Source of the DNA: Chamaecrista fasciculata
Taxonomy: Eukaryota; Streptophyta; Magnoliopsida; Fabales; Fabaceae
Length of the DNA stretch: 64,000 bases
Reading direction: 5' to 3'
Assembly: GCA_003254925.1 (NCBI GenBank)
Contig: QANZ01016334.1
Span: 43,778 to 107,777, forward strand
The notes under the pieces are model-generated. The model saw nothing but the letters and a program-made list of their open reading frames with translations. It had not been told where the DNA came from and did not search any database. Shown piece after piece: positions 61,601-64,000 of the stretch. How positions within the stretch are numbered: position 1 is the first letter of the stretch; the number at the start of each line of letters is the position of its first letter. The position numbers and the translations under genes were made by a program.

Positions 61601-63531
61601 CACACATATGAGATCATCTGGTTTGATTGGTTCCTCAAGGAAATAACATAACCCTTTGGCTACTGCTGCCCTGGCTACAGCATCATCTTCTCCAGGAGAC
61701 ATGACTGAGCATTCATTTATGCATGATAATGAAGATACAAAACATCATATTATTATCAAACAAAATGTCTAAACTTCATGAAATTAATTAACCCCACTTC
61801 ACTTCTTGTCAATCCTTCCAAACAAGCACTTTTTAAGCATTTGAATTGAGGTGATAATAATGTATAGAAAATTCATGAATAAATCAAGAGAAAATCCAAT
61901 TTTTTAGTCCTTAATTTTTTTTTTAGAAAAAAAGTACTTTTGGTACCCCTAAAGTATGGAGTGAATTCCAGTTATATTCCCAAAGTATGAGTTAGTATCA
62001 ATTGTACCCCAAAAGTTTTTTTGGATCAATTATACTTCTAATTTTTTTTTTTTTGTGTCAATTGTATTCTCAATCTGGGAATTTGAGGTAAAATTGACCC
62101 AAAAAAACTTTAGAGGTACAGTTGAAACTGATTCCACACTTTGAGGGTACAATTGACCAAAAAAAACTTTAGGGATACCAAAAGTACTTTTACACTTTTC
62201 TTATAAATATAAATTATTTAGTCCCAACAGATAATGTTTCAAAGACTAAATAGTTGGCATTTGTCAGAAAAAAAAAATCAGGGATTAAAATGTATTTTTA
62301 ATATTTAGGGACTAAATTATAATTTAGAGATAAATTCAAGGACCAAAAAATAGATTTAGCCAGTGAGTCATGAATCAATAAATGAGAATAACATTAGTTA
62401 ATGTTAAGGAATATGAAGCATTAGGCAGAGAACTTACATATGATGGGGATTTTCCTGTAAATGAGTGAGGCGAGGAAAGAAAGGGTACTCATGTCTGGCA
62501 TTTTAGCCTTAGCCATCACAAGTTTGAACTTTCCTTGTTGTTGGCAAATCATGTCAATGGCTGCTGATGCTTGATTAGTAACAGTAACTGAATAAATTAT
62601 AAAAACAAATTAATATCCATAGTCACTTATTTATATTATACACATATATAAGACTAAAACTCAAAGGAGAAACGACATCATGATTATTTAATAATGCAAT
62701 AACACAGTTATATTATTAACAATGCACTTAACAGCTCAGTATCCATTTACATGTTCAAAGATTTTCACAAAAATATAGTGTTAAGAGATACCAAAAGTCT
62801 TATGTTGGAGAAATAAAAGAGAGTTAAAAAGTATATAAAGTGAAAGTACACTATGCTAAATTACTTTTAGGCATTTAATCAAGACAAATGGCATCCTTTC
62901 ACATTTATACTTTTGTACAAGCCATCAAATATTAAACATAGTGCCAGAGGCCAAAGGCCACGTATAGCTCAAAAAAGATTCATAGTCCCAAAAAAAAATT
63001 TGTAGCCTTTGAAGTTAAAAAAGAATACAAGTTTAGACAAAAATAAAAAAGAGACTTGAGACTTCTGAGACTAAAAAGCAAAAAAAAAAACACAAGCCCA
63101 AAACCATGGAACAAATCAGAATTAGATAAAGCTAATTGGATTTTGAGAAAGAGTGTTGAAGATACTAAAAGTCTCATTGGAAATATAAGTGAAAGTTAAA
63201 GAGTATATAATGTAAGAGGATGCTTTCAACATTTTAGACAAATGACATCCTTTTCATATCTATACTCATATATAAACTCAACACTTTATCACACAAATTT
63301 GAGACCATCAAATTTCAACAGATATATATATATATGGGATCCATGTTCTCTAGCTCTCTCTTGATATACAAAGACAAGTTGTGTCATATGTATACCTTTG
63401 AACGAGCATTGGCGAAGCATTGATCTAAGGTAATGAATCTCTAAAGTGTTACTATTAACCAGCAAAATATCACTGCCTCTTGCAAAGCTAGGGAGAGAAT
63501 TCAACAATAATGAGGCTTTCTCTTCTTCCAT
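58595..63531 (-). CDS. Type-B response-regulator-like transcription factor with degenerate receiver
   Basis: Exons: 63531-63396, 62587-62438, 61704-61318, 61202-61126, 60191-60074, 59691-58595 (or to 58631 if spliced on); phases agree, about 654 residues. Residues 20-135 form a receiver fold, but the key sites are changed. The acidic pair is replaced in ILLVNSNTLE, the phospho-Asp position is Lys in VMAKAKMPDM, and the conserved Lys is Glu in FLEEPIKPDD; the switch Ser remains (FMSPGED). A basic stretch with KKRKKRPRVRSK is followed by the GARP/Myb DNA-binding domain, KKPRFVWTPDLHHKFVQAV to MDVPELTCTQIASHLQKFK, interrupted by introns as in ARR-B genes. The rest is Asn/Asp/Glu-rich, fitting an activation domain. 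Such proteins drive cytokinin-response genes; this one cannot receive phosphate by the usual route. A donor at 58630 leads to an acceptor at 58220, giving an immediate stop (GTATGA). Confidence 0.88.
61887..62358. mobile_element. Nested MITEs in an intron of the response-regulator gene
   Basis: The inner element, 61927-62193, has inverted ends 'aaagtacttttggtacccct' and 'agggataccaaaagtacttt', with 'caattgtacccc' modules pairing inside. It splits an outer element whose ends are 'ccaattttttagtccttaat' and the inverse 'gaccaaaaaatag', with 'tttagggactaaattataat' inside. Both lie in the intron 61705-62437. Confidence 0.7.
62588..63395 (-). other. First intron of the response-regulator gene
   Basis: No exon inside. 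The phrases 'aagtctcattgga' and 'aaaagtcttatgttgg', each followed by 'agagttaa(a)aagagtatataa'-like text, occur at about 62793-62845 and 63167-63215, a diverged direct duplication of some 60-120 bases. Confidence 0.5.
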
Positions 63532-63666
63532 TATCAAAATGAGGAACAATGTCTCTAGCTAGCTAAAAGTTTGAAGAACATACAAGAAAAGCTAAAAGAT
63601 TTGTATTTTTGGGACTGAAGAAAAGCTAAAAGATTGAAATGTGCCAGAGTGTGTGAAAATCTTGAG

Positions 63667-63675
63667 CTTAAATAG
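63667..63675 (-). promoter_or_regulatory. TATA box of the response-regulator gene
   Basis: On the minus strand the sequence reads CTATTTAAG about 136 bases before the ATG at 63531. This fits a TATA box with a start near 63640 and a leader of about 110 bases. Confidence 0.55.
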
Positions 63676-63702
63676 GCGGCCAAAGGAGCTAAATGGCGCA
63701 TA

Positions 63703-63721
63703 TAGCTAGCTAGCTAGCTAG
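63703..63721. repeat. AGCT/CTAG microsatellite
   Basis: About five tandem 'agct' units just upstream of the putative TATA box of the response-regulator gene. Confidence 0.9.
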
Positions 63722-64000
63722 GACCATAATTTTTTAATTAGCAATTTCATGCAATTTGACGTGACGCCTCATAAGGTAACCAAATAATGCTTCAGAATTT
63801 TCAAATTTTTCAAAATTGAAACTGCAAAAAATAAAATAAACACCAATTTTGGAGGCATTTTTGTAAGAATTCACCTCTGTCATAATCATCCTTCTATATA
63901 CAGTACATTTTTTTCTTTTAAATGACATTTTAATTTGACTGCGATAATAGACGCTGCACATCTTATATTATATGGCTTCACCCCTTTCTGGTCGTCCATG
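63722..64000. other. Upstream flank, no gene seen
   Basis: Promoter-side sequence of the response-regulator gene. The 75-codon frame at 63734-63961 has no recognisable domain. Confidence 0.5.

Noticed and set aside
1-64000. CRISPR arrays, bacterial operons or tRNA/rRNA genes
   Set aside because: None seen. The dispersed short repeats are plant transposons, and the tRNA-like boxes belong to SINE-like elements without a cloverleaf.

Overview
This is a eudicot plant nuclear window. It is AT-rich, with long introns, GT-AG splice sites, plant-only gene families and many short inverted-repeat transposons. The style of the dispersed elements ('ggtcc.../...ggacc' foldbacks, TA-flanked Stowaway) would suit a legume, but I cannot fix the species. 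All gene models were assembled by hand from splice sites and reading phase. There is one long N gap (10888-10979) and single Ns at 16171, 23278 and 45205.

Layout. (1) 352-581 (+): last two coding exons of an organellar ribosome recycling factor. (2) 3654-9408 (-): a SYN2/RAD21-type cohesin kleisin in 13 recognised coding exons; the first exon is missing, probably in the N gap. (3) 10980-16600: a transposon-dense stretch with no gene. (4) 17194-18150 (-): single-exon multi-pass membrane protein of unknown function. (5) 18700-24610: intergenic DNA with dispersed repeats. (6) 25476-27270 (+): short organellar pentatricopeptide protein of the THA8-like type (At1g62350-like). (7) 32763-34968 (+): lipid phosphate phosphatase (LPP2-like, PAP2 family) with all three catalytic motifs. 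(8) 36034-41931 (-): a TWINKY-type organellar primase homolog without helicase domain. (9) 43100-46800: nested small transposons, a broken WIP-type zinc-finger fragment and a near-identical 0.62 kb direct duplication whose first copy stops at an N. (10) 46944-47431 and 52852-56481 (+): two BAT1-like amino-acid permease 5' ends in tandem; only the second is followed by the remaining exons. (11) 58595-63531 (-): a type-B response-regulator-like transcription factor whose receiver domain has lost its phosphorylation residues.

The genes are independent, each with its own promoter, and make no pathway. Four act in or on organelles or membranes (RRF, PPR, TWINKY, LPP). The most interesting points are the permease locus, where two diverged but intact pairs of first exons share phase with one downstream exon set, and the response regulator with a dead receiver. 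A decayed reverse-transcriptase fragment, probably from an endogenous pararetrovirus, sits between the two permease starts.
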